Below, piece after piece: positions 7,394 through 15,692 of a stretch of DNA of 64,000 bases. Both the position numbers and the translations under genes were made by a program. The stretch's first letter is position 1, and every line of letters begins with the position of its first letter. The notes beneath the pieces were generated by a model that worked only from the letters and a program-made list of their open reading frames with translations, did not search any database and was not told the origin of the DNA. This DNA comes from Pseudomonas sp. AB6 (GTDB lineage: Bacteria; Pseudomonadota; Gammaproteobacteria; Pseudomonadales; Pseudomonadaceae): the NCBI RefSeq assembly GCF_034314105.1, contig NZ_JAVIWJ010000001.1, forward strand, positions 4,448,001 through 4,512,000. Direction: 5' to 3'.

Positions 7394-9499
7394 ATGTCCC
7401 AGGTCACCGCCCCAACCTTCACCCTAAGCGTCAAAGGTCTCGAAGATCCTCGCTTGCAGGTATTGGCGTTTGAGGGCGCAGAAGCCGTCAGCACGCCCTA
7501 CGCCATCAGCGTCGAACTGGTCAGCCGAGTGGGGGATATTGAGCTTTTAGACGTGCTGCACAAAGCGGCTTTTCTCAGCTTCGGCCCGGACGGCGAAGGT
7601 CTGCATGGGCACATCCACTCGATCCATAAAAGCAATTCCTGCGCGCGGCTGACGCACTACGTCGCGGTGCTGAAACCCTATCTGGCGTATTTGGAACACA
7701 GCAGCCACCGCCGCTCGTTCCAACAGATGAGCGTGCCCGCGATCATCCTTGAGGTATTGAAGGAGCATGGGCTGTTTGACGGCCTGGATGTGCAGTTCCA
7801 CGGTGACGTGAGCCGCGCCACGCCCCGTGAGTATTGCGTGCAATACGATGAAAGCGACCTGCACTTCGTGAATCGACTGTGCGAAGAAGACGGCTGGTTT
7901 TATCGTTTCGAGCATTCGGCCGACGGCCATCGGTTGATTTTCGCCGATGACGAAGGGATGTTTCCCCATAAAGCAAAGGTGGCGCTGCCGTTCAAACCGC
8001 TTAGCGGCATGGTGCCCGAAACGTATTCGATCCATGAGTTTGGCGTGCGCTTGGCGGCGCGCACCAGCCATGTGGTGCATCGGGATTACGATTTCCAGAA
8101 AGCCGGTTCTCTACTGGAAATCTCGAGAAAACCCTGGCCGACGCAAGCCCAAGCGCAAAGGGGTGAAGTCCTGCATGTCGAGCCGAAACTTGAGCATTAC
8201 GTCTATCCCGGGCATTTTCTGGAGGACGATCACGGTAAAAAACTATCCACCCACGACCTGCAACGGCATCGCACTGATTTTCAACTGGCTGATGGCACCA
8301 GCGATCAACCGCTGTTGCGCAGCGGGACGGTGATCTAGCTAGAAAAGCATCCGCAGTTCAAATGGAATAACCCGTGGGTGCTGATTTCGATCCGACACGA
8401 AGGACGTCAGCCGCAGGTGTTGGAGGAATTGGGCGCGGATGTTCCGGTCGCCGCCGGAAAAATCACTCAGGGGTATCGGAATTCCTTTACCGCCATTCCG
8501 GAAACGATCCAGTTTCGTCCCGCCCTGCGCCATCCCAAACCGCTGATCCACAGCACCCAAACCGCCAAGGTCACGGGTCCTGAAGGCGAAGAAATTCACT
8601 GCGATAAATTCGGCCGGGTGAAGGTCAAGTTTCACTGGGATCGTCTTGGGCCGGATGACGAAACCAGCAGTTGCTGGGTGCGGGTGGCATCCAGTTGGGC
8701 AGGCAATAGTCATGGCGCGGTGACCTTGCCTCGGGTCGGCATGGAAGTGTTGATTTCCTACCTGGAAGGCGACGCCGACCGGCCGGTTGTCATGGGCTGC
8801 TTGCCGAACAGCCGAAATCCCGTGCCTTACGAGTTACCGGCGAACAAAACCAAAAGCGTGTTCCGTAGCCGCAGCTCCAAGGCCAGTCAGGGCTTTAACG
8901 AAGTCTCTTTTGAAGATCGCGATGGCGCTGAGTTGGTCTACCTGCGTGCCCAACGCGACATGGAGCAACTGGTTCAGAACGACAGCCGCTTGGAAGTGCG
9001 TGGCCAGCGCTTGGAAACGATCAAGGGCAACAGCACCACCTTCATCAACGCCGAGCAGAACCTCACGGTCACCGGCGCGCGCAAAGTGCAGTTGTCAGCG
9101 GCGGATCATTTGCAAGTGGCCGGCTCCAGCCACACTCGCGTCGGTGGCGCGCTGGTCATCGAGGCTGCGCAAGAAGTACATATTTCTGGCGAGAACATCG
9201 TTATCGACGGTGGCATCACTCTGACCCTTTCAATCAATGGTCAGCATCTGGTGCTCAATCCGGCTGGAATATTTAGCAGCTCGCCGATTATATGCGGTGG
9301 AACACCTGTTCCGGGAACGCCGGCTGTGCCGTTGTCGCCGGACAACAGCGTGCCGCTAAGTACGGATGAACTGGACCGAACACACATTTATACCGGGCAA
9401 ATATCGAGCGCGGATCTCGACGTGGTCCCGATAAGGCGTCCAGCAGCGTTATCCCAGCGGTCCTCTACAACCCCTAATGCCATTCCTTTCTCCAATTGA
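7394..9499 (+). pseudogene. vgrG: VgrG, type VI secretion spike protein, interrupted by an in-frame TAG
   Basis: Start ATG 7394 with a purine-rich GAAGAGA site. The gene is a VgrG: the gp27-like part runs from residue 1 (KGLEDPRLQVLAFEG, the YCVQYDESDLHFVNRLCEEDGWFY hallmark, quoted in part) and is followed by the gp5-like OB fold (DKFGRVKVKFHWDR, SSCWVRVASSWAG, GMEVLISYLEGDADRPVV) and a short DUF2345-like beta tail. Codon 315 (8336-8338) is TAG. The same frame continues with LEKHPQFKWNNPW and then 373 codons without a further stop, so one substitution splits a 701-codon gene. No ribosome site precedes the second half. It is probably a recent nonsense mutation or a sequencing error. The effector gene follows after 19 bases. 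Confidence 0.88.
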
Positions 9500-9518
9500 T
9501 TCGCTTGGTAACTGAACC

Positions 9519-12077
9519 ATGTCTGATTTCCAATTCCCGATTCGCAAAGCCGACGGCAGCCGTTATAAAGACGCTGACCACGTTCATCGCCTGCTCGGAA
9601 ACGAACAGTCAGGCTTCTACTTGTTAGGTCAAAATCGTTATTGGCACGGAGGCATACATATCAGCGACCGTAGTGCGCCGCAGTGCGTATTCAACCAACC
9701 GGTTCGCTGTATAGCCGATGGTGAAGTAGTTGCCTACCGCTTGAACAAAGACTATTTAATTTCTCAGCTAGAACCTGAGTCAGACGCTCAGAAATTTCGG
9801 TATTCCACCTCGTTTTGCCTGGTTCGCCACACGCACAAATCGCCGTCTAATCCCGAAGACGGTCCGAACCACGGGAAGCAAAACAGCCTGGTTTTCTTCA
9901 GCCTGTACATGCACCTGTTGCCATATGACTGCTATCGGAGCGATGACCCGACTTACAAGAAAAGGGTAGAAGTTGTCATCGGCGGTTGGTCTGCGCGCAA
10001 TGTGCCATTGGGTGAGCCGGGCAGTATGAAGTTGGGCGTTATTTCACCCGGAACACAGTTCGATATCGTCGAAGAGAGTGCACCGTCCAATGGCTACCGT
10101 TTCGTAAAAGGCGTCATCGTTCGGGGTCAGGTAGGGCGGCTTAAAAAAGGCGATGAAGTCTGGTTCGCGGATCAGCGCGATGGGCAAGCGATTCGTGGGG
10201 AGCATGGCCAGTTACAGTTGAAACCGGTGGCGGCACCTGCGCGGACCAAACCCAACTACTGGCAAGGTCGGGTAACCGCGAGGGTCATCAACGAAAGTGG
10301 GATGCAAATGTACTGCCCGCGCGCGAACGGCGAATTTGGCATACCGATTTCGTCAAACTGCCGTTTACCCCATGGGTACGGCTTCAGCTTCGACAGCGAA
10401 AGCACTCATCCAGTGCGGATGCAGGATGGCAGTGTTCTACCCACCGCTGAGTGCATTCCCTATAACGCCGTCATCCGCGGAGAAACGATGCCGCAGAGTT
10501 ATTGGGGGTTTGTAGACGACCAGAGCATCGAACGCCTGAGTGTGGAGCCGTCTCGGCTGGACAGCGTTATCGTGCCCGGCACGCCTATTCCGATCAAAGC
10601 CGGCGATCCGATCGGTTACCTCGGTCTGTATGAAATGCCAGACGGTGCGAGTAAGAAAACCCAGCATCAAATGCACTTTGAAATATTCACCTGTGATCCG
10701 GGCCTGGACGCTTTTCTGAACAATGACGCCAAGCTTAAGCACGGCAAGCAGTACCTCGAAGTCCTAAAGTTACAACCGACTATCGTTGGACGAGACACCG
10801 AAACCGATAACCCAACTTACTTGTTTAAAGACCATATATTTGCCCTGAACTCCCTACCCATCGTTAAAGACGAGAACCGCAATGACGCCTACCAAATCAC
10901 TGTCGAAGAGCGGGCCCGAACCAAAGGCAAACCCCTTCGGAGCCTCACTGCATTAATCAAAAAAGACAGCGTCAATCAAGAAGGCTCCGGTGTCAGGATC
11001 ATCAGCCAATACGACTTGAACGCCATTGGTTTCAAAATCGTCGAGCAGCATGCTCAAAACAGTTTCAATCCGTTGACCCCCGAACGAATCGACAGCTTCT
11101 ACGCCCATCTCCATGCCCTTGCTGACCGAAACAGCGACGGCGACGTGACCGCCGAAGAACTTCAGGAAACCCTGAAAAACCCGGAATTCAGATCCCGTTG
11201 GTCAAAACTCATCGCCTATCATCACACCGAATGGCAAACCAAATCCGATGGCGACAGATGGCAAGCATACCGAGAGCAGCTCAAAGACAATCCCACCTAC
11301 CTGCGGCATGAAAGCGAACGTATCGACAACCTGGTGTTCTGGGATGACGTAGCGAAGGCAGTTGGGCTACCAGAAGATGGGCGCGTTTGGCATTTTCATC
11401 CGGTAGAGTTTGTGGCTGCACTAAGCGACAACCTCATTGACGACGACAGTTTAGATTGGTTGACGGTACCCCATGGGCAATTGACGTTTGATGTCGAAGG
11501 TAATGACGTTGCCGATCCCGCTAACGGACTTCATCGCTACTTCAGCAGAAAAGTCCACTGGCCTGGAGGCGCCTCCGGAATAACGATTGGGCGCGGCTAT
11601 GATTTGGGCCATCGTCCGAATCCTGAAATTGATCTGGTGTCTGCAGGTATTGCTGAGCCACTGTTGGGTTGGTTGCTGGGGGCGAAAGGACTTAGCGGAC
11701 AAGCTGCTCAAGCTTATCTAGGCGGTGCAACTGCTGGGATTAAAAATTCTGTGATATCGCGGAAACAGCAATATGAATTGTTTTTGCCGGTTTATGAATA
11801 TATGAAGGCTGAGGTAGTTAGGCTTTCATCAAAATCCGATGTCGTAGGGGAATATGGGGTGGTTGATTGGGAGGAAACGCATCCTGCAATTTTGGAAATA
11901 TTAGTCGATCTAAAATATCGAGGCGACTATGGATCCGGCGCTAGGATCCTAGTTCAAAGGTACGTGGTTGATAATGACTTCATAAGTTTCAAGCAGGTTT
12001 TGTCTAATAAGAAGAGCTGGAGCAATGTACCTTCAGATCGATTTAACAAACGTGTGCATTATCTGAGTGCTATATGA
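9519..12077 (+). CDS. Probable T6SS bifunctional peptidoglycan-degrading effector (M23-like + EF-hand + pesticin-like muramidase)
   Basis: 852 residues, no signal peptide, directly behind vgrG and followed with an ATGA overlap by an exported protein: a VgrG-cargo layout. The N-terminal part has M23/LytM-style motifs: WHGGIHISD (residues 42-50, His43 and His47, where M23 usually has His-x-x-x-Asp), SLYMH (128-132) and HQMHFE (383-388); the usual HxH is altered to QMH. Asp536-Glu547 (DRNSDGDVTAEE) is a canonical 12-residue EF-hand loop. Residues about 655-852 look like the pesticin/T4-lysozyme-like muramidase: candidate catalytic Glu660, Thr689 and Asp695, the last two in GITIGRGYDLG, with Thr-Asp spacing as in pesticin. 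I infer attack on peptide crosslinks or amide bonds plus glycan strands in the target periplasm. This resembles the two-activity design reported for Aeromonas TseP. The activity of the first domain is unproven. Confidence 0.75.
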   Translation: MSDFQFPIRKADGSRYKDADHVHRLLGNEQSGFYLLGQNRYWHGGIHISDRSAPQCVFNQPVRCIADGEVVAYRLNKDYLISQLEPESDAQKFRYSTSFCLVRHTHKSPSNPEDGPNHGKQNSLVFFSLYMHLLPYDCYRSDDPTYKKRVEVVIGGWSARNVPLGEPGSMKLGVISPGTQFDIVEESAPSNGYRFVKGVIVRGQVGRLKKGDEVWFADQRDGQAIRGEHGQLQLKPVAAPARTKPNYWQGRVTARVINESGMQMYCPRANGEFGIPISSNCRLPHGYGFSFDSESTHPVRMQDGSVLPTAECIPYNAVIRGETMPQSYWGFVDDQSIERLSVEPSRLDSVIVPGTPIPIKAGDPIGYLGLYEMPDGASKKTQHQMHFEIFTCDPGLDAFLNNDAKLKHGKQYLEVLKLQPTIVGRDTETDNPTYLFKDHIFALNSLPIVKDENRNDAYQITVEERARTKGKPLRSLTALIKKDSVNQEGSGVRIISQYDLNAIGFKIVEQHAQNSFNPLTPERIDSFYAHLHALADRNSDGDVTAEELQETLKNPEFRSRWSKLIAYHHTEWQTKSDGDRWQAYREQLKDNPTYLRHESERIDNLVFWDDVAKAVGLPEDGRVWHFHPVEFVAALSDNLIDDDSLDWLTVPHGQLTFDVEGNDVADPANGLHRYFSRKVHWPGGASGITIGRGYDLGHRPNPEIDLVSAGIAEPLLGWLLGAKGLSGQAAQAYLGGATAGIKNSVISRKQQYELFLPVYEYMKAEVVRLSSKSDVVGEYGVVDWEETHPAILEILVDLKYRGDYGSGARILVQRYVVDNDFISFKQVLSNKKSWSNVPSDRFNKRVHYLSAI

Positions 12078-12478
12078 AAGGCGTTTGCATATTTATAATG
12101 TCGGTTTTTTTTGTTGCGAATGTGAGTTCGGCCGATTTTAAGTACGAACATGTCTTCAGGGCTGAGTCAAGCCGAATAGGCGATGTCGTTGTGAGGTACA
12201 TAAAAACTTTGTCAGGAGCTTGTTTATATATAGAGGCCTTGCAATATTCAACATGGGAAGTCGTGTCAGAAAAAGCATTATGTTCCTTTGAAGGTAAGGA
12301 TTTTATGAATGAGGTTTCAGATGCCTCCTTTGAGGATATTCACTTTTCGCGAGATGGCGTTCATATGGTCCTAGCTATCACGCCATTATTTACCGGCGAA
12401 GTCAGGCGGAAATGTATATTTCCTGTCATTAAAGGGAATATTGAAGACCTAGTATGCGGCACTCCAATAGTGCCGTGA
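12074..12478 (+). CDS. Probable periplasmic immunity protein, copy 1
   Basis: 134 residues. Signal peptide MKGVCIFIMSVFFVANVSSA, probable cleavage before DFKYEHVF. The mature part contains conserved Cys pairs (GACLYIEAL, KALCSFEGKDF, RRKCIFP, DLVCGTP) suggesting disulfides in the periplasm. The ATG overlaps the effector stop (ATGA), so production is coupled to the effector, as expected for an immunity protein. It is not a family I can name. It is about half identical by eye to the next gene. Codon use is AT-rich compared with the surrounding core genes, which suggests transfer. Confidence 0.65.
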   Translation: MKGVCIFIMSVFFVANVSSADFKYEHVFRAESSRIGDVVVRYIKTLSGACLYIEALQYSTWEVVSEKALCSFEGKDFMNEVSDASFEDIHFSRDGVHMVLAITPLFTGEVRRKCIFPVIKGNIEDLVCGTPIVP

Positions 12479-12527
12479 TTGAAGTTCGGAGCAAATAAGT
12501 TCGGCGTCTTTCCAGTATTTGAGTAAT

Positions 12528-12941
12528 ATGAAAAATACTATTATTTCTGCGTTATTATTTTTCAGTGCGACTAACGTGCTAGCAGATATTATAAAGTATG
12601 AAGATGTTTCGACAGCGGGAGCTCGTCGATTTGGCGATATTGTTGTACGGCATGTCAGGACTCTGGGGTCACCATGCTTGGACATCCAAGCTCTGAGCTG
12701 GGATTCAGAGTGGAAGGTGGTGTCAGCACGGAATTTTTGTTCGTTCGAAGGAAAATCATTCGAGACCGATGTGACGGATGCATCATTTGAAAATATTTAC
12801 TTTGCTAGGGATGGCATTCAGATGGATCTAAGTCTTACGCCTTTGGCACCTACTGGCGAAACTATTAGAACCTGCTTTGTTCCGGTAAAAGACGGCCGCA
12901 TTGGCGATATCGTATGTTCAGCGCCGAGACGTCCCGAATAG
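12528..12941 (+). CDS. Probable periplasmic immunity protein, copy 2 (paralogue)
   Basis: 137 residues from ATG 12528; an in-frame TTG at 12519 is an alternative and no strong ribosome site is visible for either. Signal peptide MKNTIISALLFFSATNVLA. The mature part aligns along its length with the preceding protein: IKYEDV, GDIVVRHVRTLG, CSFEGKSFETDVTDASFENIYFA (quoted here in shortened comparison), and C-terminal DIVCSAP, with the Cys residues kept. Gap to copy 1 is 49 bases. A tandem pair may give broader or layered protection, or one copy may have diverged after duplication. Confidence 0.6.
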   Translation: MKNTIISALLFFSATNVLADIIKYEDVSTAGARRFGDIVVRHVRTLGSPCLDIQALSWDSEWKVVSARNFCSFEGKSFETDVTDASFENIYFARDGIQMDLSLTPLAPTGETIRTCFVPVKDGRIGDIVCSAPRRPE

Positions 12942-12946
12942 ATGTT

Positions 12947-12964
12947 GACCCTCCGGGTCGTCTT
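12947..12964 (+). terminator. Weak terminator-like hairpin after the immunity genes
   Basis: GACCC / GGGTC (12947-12951, 12955-12959) with a 3-base loop, followed by GTCTTT. It is placed right after the stop of the second immunity gene. The stem is short and the T tract poor. Confidence 0.35.
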
Positions 12965-13039
12965 TGAACCGAACTACTCCGTGTCTAAGGCATGCGAGCA
13001 AGCCGGCGTGGGACGCGGCTTGTCGGCCACACCGCTGAG

Positions 13040-13068
13040 CTTCGCCAATAAGTTGGCTCCTACAGTAT
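13040..13068. repeat. REP-type intergenic element between the T6SS island and phaD
   Basis: CGCCAATAAGTTGGCTCCTA lies in this stretch and matches the common Pseudomonas pattern in which a stem based on CGCCAA...TTGG ends in GCTCCTACA. It sits at the right border of the vgrG island between convergent transcription units. Upstream bases (12990-13030) contain further GC-rich partial stems. A related inverted pair occurs at 13742-13812. Confidence 0.6.
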
Positions 13069-13082
13069 CTTGTGAAAATCAC

Positions 13083-13697
13083 CTACCGCTCCAAATACCG
13101 TTTTGCCCCGTCTTCAACCGCCTCCCTCGACCCCGCAATCAAATGCGGCGCCACCAGCATCATGATCTGATAAACCACCACCCGAACTTGCCCTTCCTTA
13201 CCCAAGATCCGCTGGTAATCCAGCGAGAACAGCAGGGTCATGCTGATTTGTTCGAGCAGTTGCCCCAGTGCTTGGGTGTCGCTGACCATTTGCCCTTGAG
13301 CTTTTAGCTGGGCGAGCAACGACGCCAATGTGCGCTTGAGGGCGTTGAGCAAGTTGCGGATGCCGCGTGCCAGTTTTGGCAGGCGACCGGCGAGGTTGGA
13401 CAGGTCTTGGAACAAGAAGCGGTAGTGCGACAAATGTTCGACGATCAAGTGCAGGAATAGCCAATAATCTTCCGGCGCCAACTGTGCGTTGGCCGGAGGA
13501 TAGAGCAGGGGGGTGAGTTCGGCTTGAAAGCGCTCGAACAGGTCCAGCACTAACGGTTCCTTACCGTGAAAGTGGTAGTAGAGATTTCCAGGGCTGATGC
13601 CCATTTCGTTGGCAATCCCCAAGGTCGAAACGTTGGGTTCACCCTGTTGATTGAACAGGTACAGGGCACAATCAAGGATACGGTCGCGGGTTTTCAT
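13083..13697 (-). CDS. phaD: PhaD, TetR-family regulator of the PHA cluster
   Basis: 204 residues. The TetR N-terminal helix-turn-helix is clear: TRDRILDCALYLFNQQG, then VSTLGIANEMGISPGNLYYH (residues about 24-43) and KEPLVLDLFERF. The C-terminal ligand domain is Leu-rich and all-helical. In Pseudomonas PhaD acts on the phaC1 and phaI promoters, responding to intermediates of beta-oxidation. It is the last gene of the phaC1-phaZ-phaC2-phaD series. Normally it lies close to and convergent with phaF, but here about 5.9 kb separate them. Confidence 0.95.
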   Translation of the reverse strand: MKTRDRILDCALYLFNQQGEPNVSTLGIANEMGISPGNLYYHFHGKEPLVLDLFERFQAELTPLLYPPANAQLAPEDYWLFLHLIVEHLSHYRFLFQDLSNLAGRLPKLARGIRNLLNALKRTLASLLAQLKAQGQMVSDTQALGQLLEQISMTLLFSLDYQRILGKEGQVRVVVYQIMMLVAPHLIAGSREAVEDGAKRYLER

Positions 13698-13741
13698 CCA
13701 GTCTTCTTGTTTAAAGGGATCTTGGTTTGAAATGCTTCTCT

Positions 13742-13812
13742 GGAGCCAACTTGTTGGCGAGGCTTGATGTGGTGAATTTGGTTAATCGCATCGCCAACAA
13801 GTTGAGCCTACA
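13742..13812. repeat. Inverted pair of REP elements (REPIN-like) between phaC2 and phaD
   Basis: GGAGCCAACTTGTTGGCGA (13742-13760) is mirrored by TCGCCAACAAGTTGAGCCTA (starting 13791). Each arm is itself palindromic (CCAACTTGTTGG; CCAACAAGTTG). The pair encloses 30 bases, the geometry of a REP doublet. It lies in the 138-base gap upstream of phaD. Confidence 0.75.
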
Positions 13813-13835
13813 GTTCATGTGGATTGCCTCATGAT

Positions 13836-15518
13836 TTAACGCACGCGAACGTAAGTCCCCGGCGCTGCCTCCATCGGTGGATAGTTTTGGTTACCCAGCA
13901 CCATCAGTGTTTCCCGTTGTTCGCCGGAGCGTTGTTGAATCCATTCCAGCCAGCTCGGCCACCAACTGCCTTCGACGGTTTTGCCGTCATAAAACCAGGC
14001 ACGTGGGTCGCTGCTGAGCTTGGGGTTCTCAATGAAGTTGGATTTAGGGTTGCCAGGCGGATTCAGAATGCTCTGCACGTGACCGCTGTCGGATAGAACG
14101 AAGCGTCGATCTCCCCCCAGTAGCAGGGTCGAGCGATATACCGCGTCCCACGGCGTGATGTGGTCGTTGATGCCGGCCACGCTAAAGCTGTCCACCGTGA
14201 CTTTTTGCAAGTCAATGGGTGTCCCGCACACTTCCAGTCCGCCGACATGACTCAGCGGGTTGTGTTTGAAGAAGTCTAATAAGTCCCCGTGCAGTGCGGC
14301 GGGCAAGCGTGTGCTGTCGTTGTTCCAGTAAAGAATGTCGAACGGCGGCGGGCTTTTCCCCAGCAGGTAGTTGTTGACCCAATAGCTCCAGATCAAATCG
14401 TTGGGGCGCATCCAGGCGAAGATTTTTGCCATGTCCCGGCCATCGAGAACACCTTGCTGGTACGAGCGTCGCTTGGCTGCTTCCAGCGTCTGCTCATCAA
14501 TGAAAAGCGTGGCCGGGCTTTCGATCTGGCTGTCTAAAAGGCTCACCATATAGGTTGCGCTAGAGATCCGACGTAATTGCCGTTTGGCCTGCAAATGCCC
14601 TTGCAGCGCCGCCATGGTCAAGCCACCTGCACAAGCGCCGACCAGATTCACTTCTCGGCTGACGGTGATGGCGCGGACTACATTCAGTGCTTCTTCAAGG
14701 GCTTCGACGTAACTGGACAGTCCCCATTCTCTATGGCGCACGTCTGGATTACGCCAGCTGATCATGAACACTTGCAGGTTATTTTTTAGCGCGTATTGGA
14801 CAAAGCTGTTGGCCGGGCTGAGGTCAAAAATATAGTACTTATTGATTTGCGGCGGCACGATCAGCAGCGGCTTGGCGTACTGCTTTTCACTCATCGATTT
14901 GTACTGCATCACCTCTAGCAGTTCGTTGCGAAACACCACAGCGCCGACCGTAGTCGCAACGGTTTTGCCAACTTCGAATGCATCCTTGGTTATCTGGCTG
15001 GGCAGTCCGTTGTTATGTAACAGATCATCAACCATGTGGCTGAGGCCCTTGATCGCGCTGCTGCCGCCGGAGTTGAACAGTTCCTTTAGCGCCAAAGGAT
15101 TGAGCAAGGTGTTCGACGGTGAGAATGCATCGTTGATCAAGGAGAAAATGAAGTGCGCGCGGGCACGATCATCCTCGGACATGCTGCTGTCGTCGATCCA
15201 GCTTTTGAGCTGATGCTGCCAGCTCAAGTACGCCTGCAAACTGCGTCGGTAGAAAGGATTTTGCTGCCACGCTGGATCCGCAAAGCGTGCGTCACGTGGA
15301 TTGTGCGGGTAAGGGACATCGCCGATCAGCACACGGCCCAGTTGTCCGCCGAGGGCCAGTGCATGTCGGGCGCTGTGGATAGGGTGACGCATGCTCTGTG
15401 CTGCCACGCTGCGCAAGGTGGAAAACAGATCTTTGCCGCGCAATCCCGTAATGGCGCTTTGCGCGTTAATAAATGTGGCCGGGGTCGGCGCCGGGCTCAA
15501 TGTGGATTTGTTTCGCAT
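13836..15518 (-). CDS. phaC2: PhaC2, class II medium-chain-length PHA synthase
   Basis: 560 residues, the usual class II synthase length. Polymerises (R)-3-hydroxyacyl-CoA into mcl-PHA at the granule surface. The PhaC lipase-like box is GACAGG with nucleophile Cys296; the Asp is in FSVAGINDHITPW and the His in DSGHVQSILNPPGNPKS. The N-terminal region (residues about 25-110, GLRGKDLF, DPAWQQNPFYRRSLQAYLSW shortened) is typical. It is a clear paralogue of PhaC1 at 16683. There is a 174-base gap to phaZ without a recognisable gene. Confidence 0.96.
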   Translation of the reverse strand: MRNKSTLSPAPTPATFINAQSAITGLRGKDLFSTLRSVAAQSMRHPIHSARHALALGGQLGRVLIGDVPYPHNPRDARFADPAWQQNPFYRRSLQAYLSWQHQLKSWIDDSSMSEDDRARAHFIFSLINDAFSPSNTLLNPLALKELFNSGGSSAIKGLSHMVDDLLHNNGLPSQITKDAFEVGKTVATTVGAVVFRNELLEVMQYKSMSEKQYAKPLLIVPPQINKYYIFDLSPANSFVQYALKNNLQVFMISWRNPDVRHREWGLSSYVEALEEALNVVRAITVSREVNLVGACAGGLTMAALQGHLQAKRQLRRISSATYMVSLLDSQIESPATLFIDEQTLEAAKRRSYQQGVLDGRDMAKIFAWMRPNDLIWSYWVNNYLLGKSPPPFDILYWNNDSTRLPAALHGDLLDFFKHNPLSHVGGLEVCGTPIDLQKVTVDSFSVAGINDHITPWDAVYRSTLLLGGDRRFVLSDSGHVQSILNPPGNPKSNFIENPKLSSDPRAWFYDGKTVEGSWWPSWLEWIQQRSGEQRETLMVLGNQNYPPMEAAPGTYVRVR

Positions 15519-15692
15519 CGCGACAACACTCCTTCGTCAGGCCATCAACACATAAACGCGCACATATCAGCCGCTGCACAAGCGTACTGGGTTGCGAGAT
15601 TCTGCGCCGCAGAGCACTCCGGCCTGGGCGCGGTGGGTGAGCAATTTCTCCTGTAGAGCTACTTCAAGGGCAGTTGAGCCAAGGTGGTTCGG

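Noticed and set aside
7394..9499. Two separate genes instead of one split vgrG
   Set aside because: The second half has no start with a ribosome site and continues in the same frame from the gp27-like part; one interrupted gene is simpler.
7211..13082. Transposon carrying the vgrG island
   Set aside because: No transposase, integrase or target-site duplication could be found in the stretch or its edges.
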